64,000 nucleotides of DNA, taken from NCBI GenBank assembly GCA_003246575.1, contig QJZZ01000001.1:219978-283977 (forward strand), in the 5' to 3' direction. Shown here piece after piece: positions 7,365-13,987 of the stretch. Both the position numbers and the translations under genes were made by a program. Position 1 is the stretch's first letter, and the number at the start of each line of letters is the position of its first letter. The notes below the pieces were generated by a model that did not search any database, was not told the origin of the DNA, and saw only the letters and a program-made list of their open reading frames with translations. The DNA is from Candidatus Saccharimonadota bacterium (GTDB taxonomy: Bacteria > Patescibacteriota > Saccharimonadia > Saccharimonadales > Saccharimonadaceae).

Positions 7365-8735
7365 CTACACGAGCTTACTAGCAGCCGAACGAATCGCCTC
7401 TGACCAAGTCAAAAAGGCGTGCGGCATTGTGGCGAGGTCGCGAGCGGTGAGGTTCTGGTTGATAGCCAGGGCGATTTCGTGAATCATCTCGCCTGCGCCT
7501 GGGGCAACGATAGTGCCGCCGAGCAGGACGCCTTTTTTGTCGGCAATCAGTTTGACGAAGCCAACGCTGTGGTCGCTGGTGTTTGCGCGGGCGACTTGCG
7601 AGAGTGGCACGAGCGCTTGGTTGATCGATAGATCACGCTTGAGGCAGTCGTCGTCAGTTAGGCCGACAGATGCGATAGTCGGATTGGTGTGAACGATACG
7701 TGGAATTGGTGCAGCATCTGGCACTTTGATGGCTTTGTTGAGCAAGCTATGGGCAACGACGCGACCGTGCAGGATAGCGGCTTGCGTCGAGCACGTACTA
7801 TTGACGGCAGCACCACCAGCGAAGATGTGCTGGGCGGAGGTGCGCAGGTGATCATCGACATCGATGCCGGCCTGTGTGTATTCGACGTGGGCGTTTTCGA
7901 GGCCGAGGTCGGTGACAGGCGAGCGATCGAGGAAGAGGATCTCATCGACTTGGACAGACTTGGTTGTTTCGCCACGAGTGAAGCCGACGCGCACGCCGAG
8001 GCCTTTTGGCTCGACGCTCGAAAGTTGCGTGTGCGTGAGGAAATTGACACCTTGGGTATTGGCGAGATGTTGCTCGAGGAGTTCGCTGACAGAACTGTCG
8101 TAGTCGGGCAATATGCGAGCGGCGCGTTCAGAGACATAGACCTTAGTCCCGAAAGCGGCAAACATCTGTGCATATTCGATCGCTTCAGCGTCGCTGCCGA
8201 CGATGAAGAGGCTGCGTGGGATGCGTTTGCTCTCGAGGATGGTGCGAGGCGTCTGGTACGAGATGGTCTCGATGCCATAAACATCAGGCTGAGTGAAGTC
8301 TGCGCCGGTGGCGATGAAGAATTGCTCAGCGGTCAGGTGCTTGCGGTTGACGGTGATTTCGTGTGGTGTCAGGAAGTGAGCAGCGCCATCGTAGGTATCG
8401 ATATTCGCACGCTTGTAATAGTCGCGGTTATTGGCGTTGCCGCTACGTTTGACAGCCTTTTCTTTCCAGGCGAGAACAGTCGGGAAGTTGTAGCCGAGCA
8501 TGTTACTGCGGATGCCGAAGCGTGTACCGGCGCGGGCGTCATTGTAGAGCGCAGCCACGTGGAGGATCGCCTTGGTCGGCACGTCGCCGTAGTTTGGAGA
8601 CTCGCCGCCGAATACGCCAGATTCGACCAATGCAACCTTTTTGCCGGCACGAGCAACTGTCAGTGCGGCCGTAGATCCGGCAGCGCCACTGCCGATTACG
8701 ATGAGGTCATAGTCGAATTTTTGTTTTTTTGCCAT
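7365..8735 (-). CDS. Pyridine nucleotide-disulfide oxidoreductase-fold flavoprotein lacking the redox disulfide
   Basis: A 456 aa homologue of dihydrolipoamide dehydrogenase/mercuric reductase. The FAD-binding GSGAAG motif is at residues 15-20, an NAD(P)-binding region lies near 175, and the C-terminal dimerisation domain is complete. The usual GGTCxNxGCxPTK motif reads GGESPNYGDVPTK (43-55), so both redox cysteines are replaced (Ser46, Asp51). At the C-terminus HAHPTLSE reads HAFLTWSE, so the catalytic His becomes Phe441 while Glu446 stays. It cannot work as a classical disulfide reductase. A flavin-dependent NAD(P)H oxidase, quinone reductase or sensor role is possible. Last gene of a three-gene operon. 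Confidence 0.85.
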   Translation of the reverse strand: MAKKQKFDYDLIVIGSGAAGSTAALTVARAGKKVALVESGVFGGESPNYGDVPTKAILHVAALYNDARAGTRFGIRSNMLGYNFPTVLAWKEKAVKRSGNANNRDYYKRANIDTYDGAAHFLTPHEITVNRKHLTAEQFFIATGADFTQPDVYGIETISYQTPRTILESKRIPRSLFIVGSDAEAIEYAQMFAAFGTKVYVSERAARILPDYDSSVSELLEQHLANTQGVNFLTHTQLSSVEPKGLGVRVGFTRGETTKSVQVDEILFLDRSPVTDLGLENAHVEYTQAGIDVDDHLRTSAQHIFAGGAAVNSTCSTQAAILHGRVVAHSLLNKAIKVPDAAPIPRIVHTNPTIASVGLTDDDCLKRDLSINQALVPLSQVARANTSDHSVGFVKLIADKKGVLLGGTIVAPGAGEMIHEIALAINQNLTARDLATMPHAFLTWSEAIRSAASKLV

Positions 8736-8752
8736 CGATTTCTCCTTTTTGT

Positions 8753-9034
8753 TTAGAGCATGTTGTGGTGATGTTTGTATAAATACGCGGCTTCCGGACT
8801 CACGATGGTGAGCGATTGGGTGGCGATGCGGCGGATGTCTTCACTGGTAACTTCTGGACGGGTACGGAGCCATAGTTCAACGGCGCGCGTGACGTGTTCG
8901 GCGGTATCCTCGGCGAGACCTCCGGCGAGATTGACGCTGAGGCAGGCGGCCTCGATGCTATCGTACAGTCGCTTCGGATCGAATGGTTCTGTGTGCGGCG
9001 AGGCGTCGTGAAGGGCAATTACCTGTGATGTCAT
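8753..9034 (-). CDS. Stand-alone ATP-cone domain protein
   Basis: A 93 aa protein. FDPKRLYDSIEAACLSVNL, VTSEDIRRIATQSL and AAYLYKHH follow the order of an ATP-cone: a basic beta start, helix with SIxxA, then an I/V-rich helix ending in YxxY/H. ATP-cones bind ATP/dATP as regulatory modules of ribonucleotide reductase and NrdR. Here the domain is nearly the whole protein. It overlaps the upstream membrane gene by 4 nt (ATGA) and is followed 17 nt later by the flavoprotein, suggesting a nucleotide-sensing partner for one of them. Confidence 0.65.
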   Translation of the reverse strand: MTSQVIALHDASPHTEPFDPKRLYDSIEAACLSVNLAGGLAEDTAEHVTRAVELWLRTRPEVTSEDIRRIATQSLTIVSPEAAYLYKHHHNML

Positions 9035-9750
9035 GCACCGCCTCCGATCATGAAGTGCACGATGATGCGTTCGACATAGATGTAGACGCCGAGGACGATA
9101 AGTGCTCCGCCGCCAGCGAATTGCAGGAAGTGTTTGTTCTGTTCGCGCCAGCGCTGGATGCGAGCGATGCTTTCGCCGGCGCTGACCTGAGTGGCGATGA
9201 TCGTGAGAGGTAGCGTTGCGACGACGACATACATCAGGAGTCCGGCGAGCTGCAAGGAGAGTGGCAAATCGACAAGTAGCAATGCAGCGACGAACGTCAG
9301 GGCGATTGTGAAGATGACTTCGCCAATCACACTCGTGAGACCGAGGCCGAATGCTTCGGGCGTGATTGTGGTTGCACGGGCGCGCTTGGTGAGATAGTCG
9401 GCCATAGGGCGAGGGATCCAGAGAATCGTGCCAGCGCTACCGCGGCGATAATAAAACAGCCATACGGCGAGGCCGACGCCAACCATTAGACCACTCGATG
9501 CGCTCCATAGGATAGTAGGTATTTCGGCGAAGAGGCTTGCCAGGACAAAGGAGAGGAAGGCGAGGCTCAGCGCAGTCATCGTGATGACGCCGAGGCTGAA
9601 GCTCGAGGTCAGCTGGCTGACACGCGCGAGCGCGGTCTTTTTGCCGAGTGCATGACCGCTCATGACGGTCACCATACTGACGCTCAACTGAAAACTCGCC
9701 TGGATGATGGCGGCGGCTGCGAGGAGGATAAATGTCTCGAGTGTTGTCAT
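9031..9750 (-). CDS. Polytopic membrane protein of the ATP-cone/flavoprotein operon
   Basis: A 239 aa integral membrane protein with about six hydrophobic helices and a short basic loop near residues 118-130. The arrangement of two three-helix halves recalls LysE or DsbD/CcdA-type transporters, but no conserved cysteine pair is visible, so the resemblance is only structural. It is the first gene of the operon; TATAAT lies near 9780 on the reverse strand, giving a leader of about 25 nt. Function unknown. Confidence 0.7.
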   Translation of the reverse strand: MTTLETFILLAAAAIIQASFQLSVSMVTVMSGHALGKKTALARVSQLTSSFSLGVITMTALSLAFLSFVLASLFAEIPTILWSASSGLMVGVGLAVWLFYYRRGSAGTILWIPRPMADYLTKRARATTITPEAFGLGLTSVIGEVIFTIALTFVAALLLVDLPLSLQLAGLLMYVVVATLPLTIIATQVSAGESIARIQRWREQNKHFLQFAGGGALIVLGVYIYVERIIVHFMIGGGA

Positions 9751-9903
9751 GTGTATTTTGCTTGTGTTATATGCAGAATTATAGCATAAACACTACGAAA
9801 ACGTGAAATCTGTTGCTAAAGTGGTCGCTAGGGTATTGCTTTTTTATAAAGTTTATGCTAATATAAGTACATCACAAAATAAAACAAAAAGGAAAACAAG
9901 TCT

Positions 9904-10047
9904 ATGAACGAAATGACATCCGGCCTATCGGAAGTACTTGCTGATGGTCTGGAATTTGGATGGATGCGTCAACGTACGCATGAGGAGCTCGAAAGTTTCA
10001 TCAATCGCCGCCATGCCAGTCTGCCGGATGATATCGACATTGAATAG
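9904..10047 (+). CDS. Small 47 aa protein
   Basis: An ORF of 47 codons beginning MNEMTSGLSEVLADG and ending in DDIDIE. It is preceded by AAAAAGGAAAA about 8 nt before the ATG and a TAATAT -10-like box near 9858, and followed by a terminator (10073-10100). The complete gene layout supports it as real. The product is acidic and helical, with no recognised domain. Confidence 0.6.
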   Translation: MNEMTSGLSEVLADGLEFGWMRQRTHEELESFINRRHASLPDDIDIE

Positions 10048-10072
10048 GAATTGAAATTGCCACAAGTACAAA

Positions 10073-10100
10073 AAACTACCCGTCATATGGCGGGTAGTTT
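10073..10100 (+). terminator. Terminator of the 47 aa gene
   Basis: AAACTACCCG/CGGGTAGTTT arms with an 8 nt loop and flanking A and T runs. Confidence 0.8.
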
Positions 10101-10146
10101 CGTTGTGGGTTGGGGGTGTGGAGTATCGGAAAATATTCCAATGCAA

Positions 10147-10183
10147 GTCACAAAGCGCGGGGGATGGTAGTGCGCTTCGTGAC
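10147..10183. repeat. Inverted repeat in intergenic space
   Basis: GTCACAAAGCGC and GCGCTTCGTGAC pair over 12 positions with one mismatch around a 13 nt loop. It lies between two terminators (10073-10100 and 10241-10280), with no gene visible on either strand. Function unknown. Confidence 0.5.
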
Positions 10184-10240
10184 ACCCACCCATAGTAATA
10201 GGCGATTCTGAAAGAAAGCTGAAAGTGTCTAAAAATACTT

Positions 10241-10280
10241 GCCGCCGAGCACCCCCTCTAGTGAGAGAGCGCTCGGCGGC
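10241..10280 (-). terminator. Strong terminator of the gene at 10282
   Basis: GCCGCCGAGC/GCTCGGCGGC arms followed on the reverse strand by AAGTATTTTT. Confidence 0.8.
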
Positions 10281-10281
10281 G

Positions 10282-10788
10282 TTAGGCACCGTGCCGGCCG
10301 ATGAGGGCTCTCGTGAACAAATACTGAGCAAACTCAACTGGTCCGTGCGTCCATGCCTGAACGTTGTCGTCCGAGGCATCGTACGGCACGAAGTCGAGCA
10401 AGTTGTCATACTGACGGTCGAGCTTCATGCCGCTCCGCCGTAGCTTGCGCCAGTAGACGAGACGTGTCACGCGCAGGTGGTGCGGGTGGCCAACCAGAAT
10501 GAGCCGATCAACCTCCATCTGCTGGAGGTAGTCAAGCGCGCGGGTCAGTACCTGGGCGGTGCTCAGGTAGTGCGTCGGGCTATACCGTTCGCTGAGGGTG
10601 TGGCAAGGTCGGTCGGTCACAGCGGTTTCCCACTGCGAGACGATCGATACAAGGTTGCCTGCCTCGTGTTCGGTTTTTGCGACCATCGACGTTATGCCGA
10701 TGATTTCTTGGTTGGCGATGCCGGATGACAGGGTGCTTCCACCTGCCTGCCCGAACGCCAACGCGACGATTCCAACGGTTTCGTGCAT
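10282..10788 (-). CDS. Hypothetical protein, YdcF/DUF218-like
   Basis: A 168 aa soluble protein. ALDYLQQMEVDRLILVGHPH and HLRVTRLVYWRKL resemble the core of DUF218/YdcF proteins, in which a Rossmann-like strand is followed by a conserved His/Arg region. The match is weak and the N-terminal acidic residues of that family are not obvious. GGAG lies 6 nt before the ATG on the reverse strand and a strong terminator follows the stop, so it is a complete single-gene unit. Confidence 0.6.
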   Translation of the reverse strand: MHETVGIVALAFGQAGGSTLSSGIANQEIIGITSMVAKTEHEAGNLVSIVSQWETAVTDRPCHTLSERYSPTHYLSTAQVLTRALDYLQQMEVDRLILVGHPHHLRVTRLVYWRKLRRSGMKLDRQYDNLLDFVPYDASDDNVQAWTHGPVEFAQYLFTRALIGRHGA

Positions 10789-10857
10789 CTCTGCTCCAAG
10801 GGTAGGGTGGATGGATTTGTATATTATACTATATTTTGCGAAAAATGAAATTCAGCA

Positions 10858-11388
10858 CTATGCGTACGCATCCGTTGCGACAGCTTCCCATTTCGGCAAA
10901 GCAACTTCGAACATGAACGTGTAGATCTCTCGTACATTTGCGGGCAGTGTCGTCTCTGGTAGCTGTAGCAATTCGTCGAGAGTATACCACCGAATATCAC
11001 TAGATTCTCCTTCGCCAACGCTGCCTGCAGGATCTTCGTCTGTGACAAGACCGTACGCAGTATCGCTGTGGAGGTGTTCGTCCGAAAAATGATGGGTATT
11101 AAGTGCGAGTGGATACGGGTGAAGTTTGACGCGTCCTAGGCGCTTTATGCGTTCCCTGGGCTGCAAGATGCGTAATTGGTCGATGCTGTATCCTGATTCC
11201 TCGGTGAGCTCATGGGCTATGGCCTGCCACAAGTCCTCATCGAGCTCAACATGCCCGCCTATAGGAAGAAGCCTGCCAAGCTTTTTGTGCATGTGCAGGA
11301 ACGCTTTTGGCTTCGTTGTGTCGGTCCTGATGATAAAGCCAGTGACGGTGTGGTCGTGCTGTCCGGGTTCGGTATGAATATGTGCCAT
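10858..11388 (-). CDS. Nudix hydrolase
   Basis: A 176 aa Nudix protein. The box GGHVELDEDLWQAIAHELTE continues ESGY (residues about 44-66) and fits Gx5Ex7xEUxEExGU, with His in place of the usual Arg of REUxEE. This variant still keeps the metal-binding glutamates. C-terminal DIRWYTLDELLQLPE is the usual Nudix ending. It is unlike the Nudix protein at 4197 outside the box. Substrate unknown. Confidence 0.85.
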   Translation of the reverse strand: MAHIHTEPGQHDHTVTGFIIRTDTTKPKAFLHMHKKLGRLLPIGGHVELDEDLWQAIAHELTEESGYSIDQLRILQPRERIKRLGRVKLHPYPLALNTHHFSDEHLHSDTAYGLVTDEDPAGSVGEGESSDIRWYTLDELLQLPETTLPANVREIYTFMFEVALPKWEAVATDAYA

Positions 11389-11451
11389 GGGTTCAGTATA
11401 GCACTGGAGAGGACGGCAGTACCGCGCAGCCGCAGCCCGAGGCGAATAGGT

Positions 11452-11733
11452 CTACTTCTTTGTCTTGGTCTTGGTTGATTTTTTTGTTTCAACGAGAAGC
11501 TGCACGAGGCCTGTGATTATGAACGGAATGCCTACGAGTGAAGCGAGCTGTATGGTTACGACAGATGATGCGCCGAGCACGTAGAGCTGCTCATCGTTGA
11601 AGCTTGTTTCGGCGACCGAAAATACGCCTGAATCAATCGCCCATTGTGCGATTGGATAAGCGAAAAACCAAAATAACAGTATAAAAACACCTGTGATTAC
11701 AAACCATGCACCTGTTTGCTGTCGTTCTGTCAT
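11452..11733 (-). CDS. Small two-helix membrane protein
   Basis: A 93 aa protein with two hydrophobic segments (about residues 9-30 and 58-80) and a Lys/Thr-rich C-terminal tail (KKSTKTKTKK). The ATG at 11733 is chosen because AAAGGAG lies 6 nt upstream; a longer in-frame start would read into the displaced tRNA terminator. No family recognised. Confidence 0.65.
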   Translation of the reverse strand: MTERQQTGAWFVITGVFILLFWFFAYPIAQWAIDSGVFSVAETSFNDEQLYVLGASSVVTIQLASLVGIPFIITGLVQLLVETKKSTKTKTKK

Positions 11734-11791
11734 CGTAACTCCTTTTATCATTATGAGCTCATAGTAGCAACTTCCTGATTGTCCAACAATA

Positions 11792-11832
11792 CCAAAGCAA
11801 AACTCCCACATAGCGTGGGAGTTTTGCTTTGG
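11792..11832. terminator. Terminator attached to the displaced tRNA 3' end
   Basis: Perfect 18 bp arms (11792-11809 and 11815-11832) with a 5 nt loop. On the reverse strand it begins with the CCA of the tRNA 3' end copy, just as the functional tRNA terminators do. Confidence 0.8.
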
Positions 11833-11875
11833 TAGCACCGACAAGGATATCGGCTAAAGCCTCTTCCGCTCATTC

Positions 11876-11908
11876 GTAAACAAAAATAGCTTTGCTGCTT
11901 TTGTTTAC
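11876..11908. repeat. Inverted repeat inside the Met-side element
   Basis: GTAAACAAAA at 11876-11885 and TTTTGTTTAC at 11899-11908, perfect 10 bp arms. Confidence 0.6.
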
Positions 11909-11935
11909 TTCATTCGCTACACGAACATGTGACTA

Positions 11936-11954
11936 TTTTTGCCTTTGGCAAAAA
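11936..11954. repeat. Hairpin shared with the fMet-side element
   Basis: TTTTTGCC-TTT-GGCAAAAA within GACTA...AGTC. The fMet-side element has GACTAGTTTTGCCC followed by GGGCAAAACTGTC at the matching distance from its tRNA. Confidence 0.6.
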
Positions 11955-11980
11955 GTCCCAAGTTCACCCAATGACTGTAA

Positions 11981-12023
11981 CCAAATAAAAAATCCAACCT
12001 TTAGAGTTGGATTTTTTATTTGG
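11981..12023. terminator. CCA-anchored 18 bp terminator of elongator tRNA-Met
   Basis: Arms 11981-11998 and 12006-12023 pair over 18 bp with a 7 nt loop. The outer end is the tRNA CCA (TGG at 12021-12023 on the plus strand). Confidence 0.85.
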
Positions 12024-12097
12024 TAGCACCGACAAGGATTGAACTTGTGACCTCAGGCTTATGAGTCCTGCGCTCTAACCAGCTGAGCTACGGTGCC
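12021..12097 (-). tRNA. Elongator tRNA-Met (CAU)
   Basis: Acceptor GGCACCG/CGGTGCT (last pair G-T), D arm GCTC/GAGC, loop CTCATAA with anticodon CAU, encoded CCA. The 5' half and GAGGTCACAAG resemble E. coli elongator Met. The anticodon stem CAGGA/GCCTG has an A31-G39 mismatch next to the loop. Confidence 0.88.
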
Positions 12098-12170
12098 GTG
12101 TATGCTGCACGATTATAGCAGGGAAAGAGACAAAATTCTAGAGAGGTTTCGGGCCAAATCGGCCAAAAGG

Positions 12171-12899
12171 CTAATTTTGCGGCAGGGCAGCAGCCAAGTC
12201 TTGGCTGTATTGCTTGACGGCGTCGCGGAACGTAGTGTTTGCGGCAGCCACTGCGCTACGTCGTGTCTCGGCAAGTGCCTTGATGTCGTCACCCGTCTGG
12301 AGTCCGGCGCGTGTGTCGCTGAGGGCTTTGCGCGCAGCGACGATAGCGGTCTGTAGATTTGCCATCGCGGTTCCGTTGGCGCAGTTGGCTGATGCAGTTG
12401 TGAAGGCGGTCTTGATGGCGTCCTGGTAGATGGTTGCGGCCTGGGTGAGTGTTGCCTGTTGCTCTTCGATCGTTGTCTGGAGATCGGTGCGATACGTCTC
12501 GCGGGCTGCATCGACTGCTGCGGCGCGAGTTGTTTCTGCGGCTTGGACACTTGTCTTGAACGTCTCGATAGCTTGTTTCTGTTCTTCGGTGAGATTCTCT
12601 ATCGCTAGGAGTTCGGCAACTTTTGCTTCGAACTGCTCCTTTGCGGTGGTGCGTGCGGCTTCGACTGAACCATCAGTTGTTTGCTGCGCACTCGCGAGTC
12701 GGGAGAGGCGATCCTGGAAGTTGGTTTGCATAGTCTCGAGCTGAGCAGTGAGTGTTGCTTCGCGGCTCGTCATCAGGGTTTGGGCGCGCGTGCAAAATGC
12801 GTCTGCTGAAGGTACGGCGCCAGCCGGTAGTACTGGCAGTGATGCCGTCATCAAGGCTGCAAGACTAAAAAGCGTGATTTTCCTAGAGGTCGTTTTCAT
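12171..12899 (-). CDS. Secreted coiled-coil protein
   Basis: A 242 aa protein with a signal peptide (residues 1-28, basic start, hydrophobic core, cleavage near AGA-VPS). The mature part is almost entirely alpha-helical and rich in Ala, Thr, Glu and Gln, with heptad-like repeats, so it probably forms a long coiled coil outside the membrane. Its start overlaps the end of the upstream single-pass protein by 17 nt, so the two are likely made together. Function unknown. Confidence 0.75.
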   Translation of the reverse strand: MKTTSRKITLFSLAALMTASLPVLPAGAVPSADAFCTRAQTLMTSREATLTAQLETMQTNFQDRLSRLASAQQTTDGSVEAARTTAKEQFEAKVAELLAIENLTEEQKQAIETFKTSVQAAETTRAAAVDAARETYRTDLQTTIEEQQATLTQAATIYQDAIKTAFTTASANCANGTAMANLQTAIVAARKALSDTRAGLQTGDDIKALAETRRSAVAAANTTFRDAVKQYSQDLAAALPQN

Positions 12900-13305
12900 C
12901 GATGCTGTCTCCTACGACGCCTGCTGCGTCAGAATTTTCGGTTGCCAGTGCGCTATCGTCGCTCGAGACGGTGCTTGTTTCTGCATCGACGGCACTTGTG
13001 TAGATGCTCGTTGCTTGGTTGATCAGGGCTGCATTAGTTTCGGTGGTAGTGTCGGTTGCTGTAGACTCGGCAACGGCTGAATCAGAAACTTTGGCTGACA
13101 GGAAGAGGCTCATGAGGCCATAGGTCGCGGCACCCGCAACCAGGGCGCCAATGATTGCGATCAAGAGGAAGAGGGGCGTTCGAGACGGCTTCTTCTTTGG
13201 CTGATCTGCTGCAGCCGTAGCTGTTAATACTGGCCGTGCGGCTTTCGGGCTCGCAGTCTTCGATTTGTCCGCCTCGTCGTTTGCCGACTTGAGCAGGGCA
13301 TCCAT
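12883..13305 (-). CDS. Single-pass membrane protein
   Basis: A 140 aa protein with a charged cytoplasmic N-terminus (about residues 1-40), one membrane helix (about 43-66) and a Thr/Ser/Asp-rich outer part with little predicted structure. The ATG at 13305 is preferred because GGAGG lies 5 nt before it; an ATG 12 nt earlier overlaps that ribosome site. It is upstream of and overlapping the secreted coiled-coil gene, suggesting a two-protein surface assembly. Confidence 0.7.
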   Translation of the reverse strand: MDALLKSANDEADKSKTASPKAARPVLTATAAADQPKKKPSRTPLFLLIAIIGALVAGAATYGLMSLFLSAKVSDSAVAESTATDTTTETNAALINQATSIYTSAVDAETSTVSSDDSALATENSDAAGVVGDSIDENDL

Positions 13306-13423
13306 TTTTTCCTCCATAGCAATTCACACTCCCATTTCGCTTATGGTTCTTCCTGTCCAGTATGTCACGAAATGATGTAAAAGTGTAGACAATCGGCGAC
13401 TATGAGCGGGTCGCAAAACGAGG

Positions 13424-13586
13424 TATACTAGGTATATCCACGTGATACTCACTGATCTATGAGATTAAGCGTCCCTCACGAGCGGATTTATCAATTGTCT
13501 TCGGCGACTTGTTAGAAACGGGCAACGAGACGGGCAATACATTTTGAAAAACGTTTCTCTAATACTTTATTTGGAGAATATTTGAA
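13424..13586 (+). promoter_or_regulatory. Leader and promoter region of the Y-family polymerase operon
   Basis: The 281 bp gap before the operon holds a TATACT box (about 13424) and, nearer the gene, GAAA-AACG-TTTC (13546-13557), a small inverted repeat that could be an operator. ATTTGGAGAAT supplies a ribosome site for the ATG at 13587. No classical SOS box (CTGT-N8-ACAG or GAAC-N4-GTTC) is visible. Confidence 0.35.
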
Positions 13587-13727
13587 ATGACTGATACATC
13601 CCTCGACTATATCGAAACCCCGCGCAGCACTGAGCGCCCTACGTTGTTGAGTGACGTGCTCGAAAAGCGCATGAAAGAGTTTTTGCTCGCGCGCCAGCAG
13701 AAATTGTGGCGGGAGGGGCGACTGTGA
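13587..13727 (+). CDS. Small 46 aa protein, first gene of the polymerase operon
   Basis: A 46-codon ORF beginning MTDTSLDYIETPRSTERPT and ending in KLWREGRL. A TTGGAGA ribosome site lies upstream. Its TGA overlaps the GTG of the next gene (GTGA), which strongly supports it as translated. The C-terminal half is a basic amphipathic helix. It could be a small partner of the polymerase; no family recognised. Confidence 0.65.
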   Translation: MTDTSLDYIETPRSTERPTLLSDVLEKRMKEFLLARQQKLWREGRL

Positions 13728-13987
13728 ACGACGAAGTATTTTTGAACGAGCGTATACAGGTACTCTGTAGTTTCGGCAGCGGCCTCAACCCGTGTGTGCC
13801 GCGTCGGTTTCGGCGCGCTAGTGGCAGGGAGATCGATGTGACAGAAATTGGCCTCAGACATCCAACCGTCAATGGGCGACGGATGGTCCATGTATTTGAT
13901 GTGACGGACGGCATGGCTGATTATCGTCTCGAGTTTGACAGCGAGCGACTGACCTGGCATCTGACCCGAGAAGGAGATCGGCTGTGA
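13724..13987 (+). CDS. Small companion of the Y-family polymerase, DUF6504-like
   Basis: An 87 aa protein. The pattern GRRMVHVFDVTDGMADYRLE followed by FDSERLTWHLTREGDRL resembles short DUF6504-type proteins that neighbour ImuB/DnaE2 mutagenesis genes in Actinobacteria; this is recalled similarity. The GTG at 13724 is used because GGGAGG precedes it and it overlaps the upstream TGA; a longer reading starts at 13706. Its own TGA overlaps the polymerase GTG, so the three genes are translated in series. Confidence 0.7.
   Translation: MNDEVFLNERIQVLCSFGSGLNPCVPRRFRRASGREIDVTEIGLRHPTVNGRRMVHVFDVTDGMADYRLEFDSERLTWHLTREGDRL

Larger units (their letters stand above)
11828..12039 (-). mobile_element. 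191 bp segment bounded by copies of the tRNA-Met 3' end
   Basis: A 21 nt block at 12019-12039 (19 nt of tRNA 3' end plus two flanking T) is repeated exactly at 11828-11848. The distal copy carries its own CCA-anchored terminator, while the intact tRNA carries a different one. This is what insertion into a tRNA 3' end produces: the tRNA is rebuilt and the old 3' end and terminator are displaced. Inside are an inverted repeat (11876-11885/11899-11908) and a TTTTTGCC hairpin (11936-11954) like that in the fMet element. No coding sequence. Confidence 0.6.

Noticed and set aside
7689-8756. 355 aa plus-strand ORF opposite the flavoprotein gene
   Set aside because: A long shadow of a GC-rich gene; it has no domain, whereas the reverse strand has FAD- and NAD-binding motifs.
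10083-10409. 108 aa reverse-strand ORF in the intergenic gap
   Set aside because: It runs through two terminator hairpins and the end of the neighbouring gene, with no ribosome site.
11828-11848. Second functional tRNA-Met or tRNA pseudogene
   Set aside because: Only the 3' end (about 20 nt) matches; upstream of it there is no D arm or anticodon stem. It is better explained as a displaced 3' end.
13424-13586. LexA/SOS box before the Y-family polymerase operon
   Set aside because: No CTGT-N8-ACAG or GAAC-N4-GTTC sequence is present; only a GAAA-N4-TTTC repeat, kept as a possible operator.
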